This document shows positions 63,263-64,000 of a stretch of 64,000 nt of DNA, one piece after another (the stretch's first letter is position 1; each line of letters starts with the position of its first letter). The notes under the pieces are model-generated. The model had not been told where the DNA came from. It saw nothing but the letters and a program-made list of their open reading frames with translations, and did no database searches. Source of the DNA: Terriglobus aquaticus (GTDB lineage Bacteria > Acidobacteriota > Terriglobia > Terriglobales > Acidobacteriaceae). Where the stretch lies: positions 1,736,001 to 1,800,000 of the forward strand of contig NZ_JAGSYB010000001.1 in assembly GCF_025685415.1 (NCBI RefSeq), read 5' to 3'. The translations under genes were made by a program, and so were the position numbers.

Positions 63263-64000
63263 TCAGAACCGGAGCGACAGAAACGCATTCACCACCCGGT
63301 TCGCCGCGGTGGTCTGCGACTGCTCCGCATTCAGTGACAAGCTCCGGCCGAAGTAGGGCGAACTCAACTGCCCGATCGGCATCGACCGGTTCACATGGTT
63401 CAGCAGGTTCTGCACCTGCACCCCAAAGAAGCAATGGAAGAAGCGATCCGGCGGCGCAGGTTTGGCTCCCGGTGCCGTCGGCTCTGCCGCCAGCCTCGGC
63501 CCAAAGATAAACTCCCGCCCAAACTGCCCCTGTACCGAGACCAGCCCCGGCGCAACGCCATAGTCGATGGGGATCACCCTCTGTCCGGCCACCGGAGCCG
63601 TGTCGAAATTGCCGATCGCCGTCCGCACCACCGTCGGCCGGCTCAGGTCCGTCGCAAACGCCGGCCGGTCATTGAAGATGGAATCTCCATTGTTGTCCTG
63701 CCCGGTCGTCACGTTGAACCGCGTCGCCGAGTGCATCGACAGAAACGCCGTTCCGCTGAAATTCCACGGCAGGTTGTACGAACTTCCCACAAACAGCCGG
63801 TGCCGTGTCATGTACGGTGTGCGCCCGTAGTCAGCCGAGACGTCGTAGCTGTTTGAGACAAAGCTGCCCGGCCCAAATCCCGCCGCCTCGCGGAAGCGGA
63901 AGCTGTAGTTCACCCACACAAACCCGTGGCTTCCGAACGACCTTGTATAGCTTGGCGCCAGCGTTGTCGTGTCCGACGTTCCCAGCGACGCGAACTGGTA
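63263..64000 (-). CDS. TonB-dependent receptor, Oar-like, C-terminal part
   Basis: Open to the right edge; about 245 C-terminal residues are visible. They read as the last strands of a large outer-membrane barrel: YDVSADYGRTPYMTRHRLFVGSSYNLPW, FNVTTGQDNNGDSIFNDRPAF, a NLLNHVN motif and final residues VNAFLSLRF ending in aromatic Phe, as expected for a BAM-assembled barrel. The TPY/RHR/DNNGD-FNDRP order is typical of acidobacterial carboxypeptidase-regulatory-plug (Oar-like) receptors. The plug domain is outside the window, so the ligand is unknown. Confidence 0.87.
   Translation of the reverse strand, partial: YQFASLGTSDTTTLAPSYTRSFGSHGFVWVNYSFRFREAAGFGPGSFVSNSYDVSADYGRTPYMTRHRLFVGSSYNLPWNFSGTAFLSMHSATRFNVTTGQDNNGDSIFNDRPAFATDLSRPTVVRTAIGNFDTAPVAGQRVIPIDYGVAPGLVSVQGQFGREFIFGPRLAAEPTAPGAKPAPPDRFFHCFFGVQVQNLLNHVNRSMPIGQLSSPYFGRSLSLNAEQSQTTAANRVVNAFLSLRF

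Noticed and set aside
1-64000. tRNA, rRNA, CRISPR arrays, insertion sequences or prophage genes
   Set aside because: Scanned by eye for T-loop-like GTTCGA blocks, regularly spaced repeats and transposase/integrase motifs; none gave a supportable structure. A short RNA could still be missed.

Overview
High-GC chromosomal DNA whose gene content points to an Acidobacteriota, most likely family Acidobacteriaceae (Terriglobus/Granulicella/Edaphobacter type). The evidence is two tandem secreted VWA proteins of the acidobacterial VWFA-related type, a carboxy-terminal fragment of a large Oar-like TonB-dependent receptor, a DUF4139 outer-envelope protein, meso-DAP type MurE, and a didermic envelope (LolA-like and POTRA proteins). 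No rRNA, tRNA, CRISPR array, integrase or insertion sequence was seen. The window is core chromosome with densely packed, often 1-17 bp overlapping genes.

Layout. 1-289: start of a pyrroline-5-carboxylate dehydrogenase. 327-5638: a three-domain GH18/NodB/GT2 membrane glycosyltransferase divergent from a GT-C mannosyltransferase-like gene with a coupled small gene. 5692-13419 (minus): dgt, a TPR protein, purH, pyrD and a PafA-like phosphatase. 13476-15973: serS, a small membrane protein and a LolA-like carrier, closed by a perfect hairpin shared with the convergent group 16035-18594 (psd, pssA, and an Asd-like protein lacking the catalytic cysteine). 18629-19815: tsaB-rimI. 19972-24426: a frameshifted DUF4139 gene convergent with two overlapping VWA genes. 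24685-31623: DUF1015, an amidase-fold protein lacking one zinc histidine, GerMN protein, murI, EVE protein, fabI, an amidohydrolase and a zinc-ribbon mini-protein. 31695-36713 (minus): uup, tsaE, nnr and an exported unknown. 36788-42321: murE-murF-mraY-murD. 42418-46936: PL5 alginate lyase, CoxE-type VWA, envelope unknowns and a GNAT. 46933-50377 (minus): NUDIX, CDGSH, a degenerate receiver/DHp protein and an NtrC-like regulator without GAFTGA. 50623-54224: rph, a mini membrane protein, a LacD-type aldolase and a frameshifted POTRA protein. 54229-61352 (minus): leuS, a membrane protein, a mini membrane protein, guaA and a beta-helix protein. 61431-62827: fluoride riboswitch and CLC-F exporter. 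62894-64000: frataxin (cyaY) and the TonB receptor fragment.

Together the genes serve peptidoglycan precursor synthesis (murI, murE, murF, mraY, murD, amidase fold), phosphatidylethanolamine synthesis (pssA, psd), purine/pyrimidine metabolism (purH, pyrD, guaA, dgt), translation fidelity (serS, leuS, tsaB, tsaE, rimI, uup, rph) and envelope/carbohydrate functions. The two most notable signals are (i) a TANNNT -10-like hexamer placed 6-9 nt in front of the start codon of at least 16 operon-leading genes, 10 of them at exactly 6 nt, implying widespread leaderless transcripts, and (ii) a complete fluoride riboswitch, with a Shine-Dalgarno-sequestering alternative pairing, in front of a CLC-F channel gene. 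Two genes carry single-base frameshifts, which may be sequencing errors or real decay.
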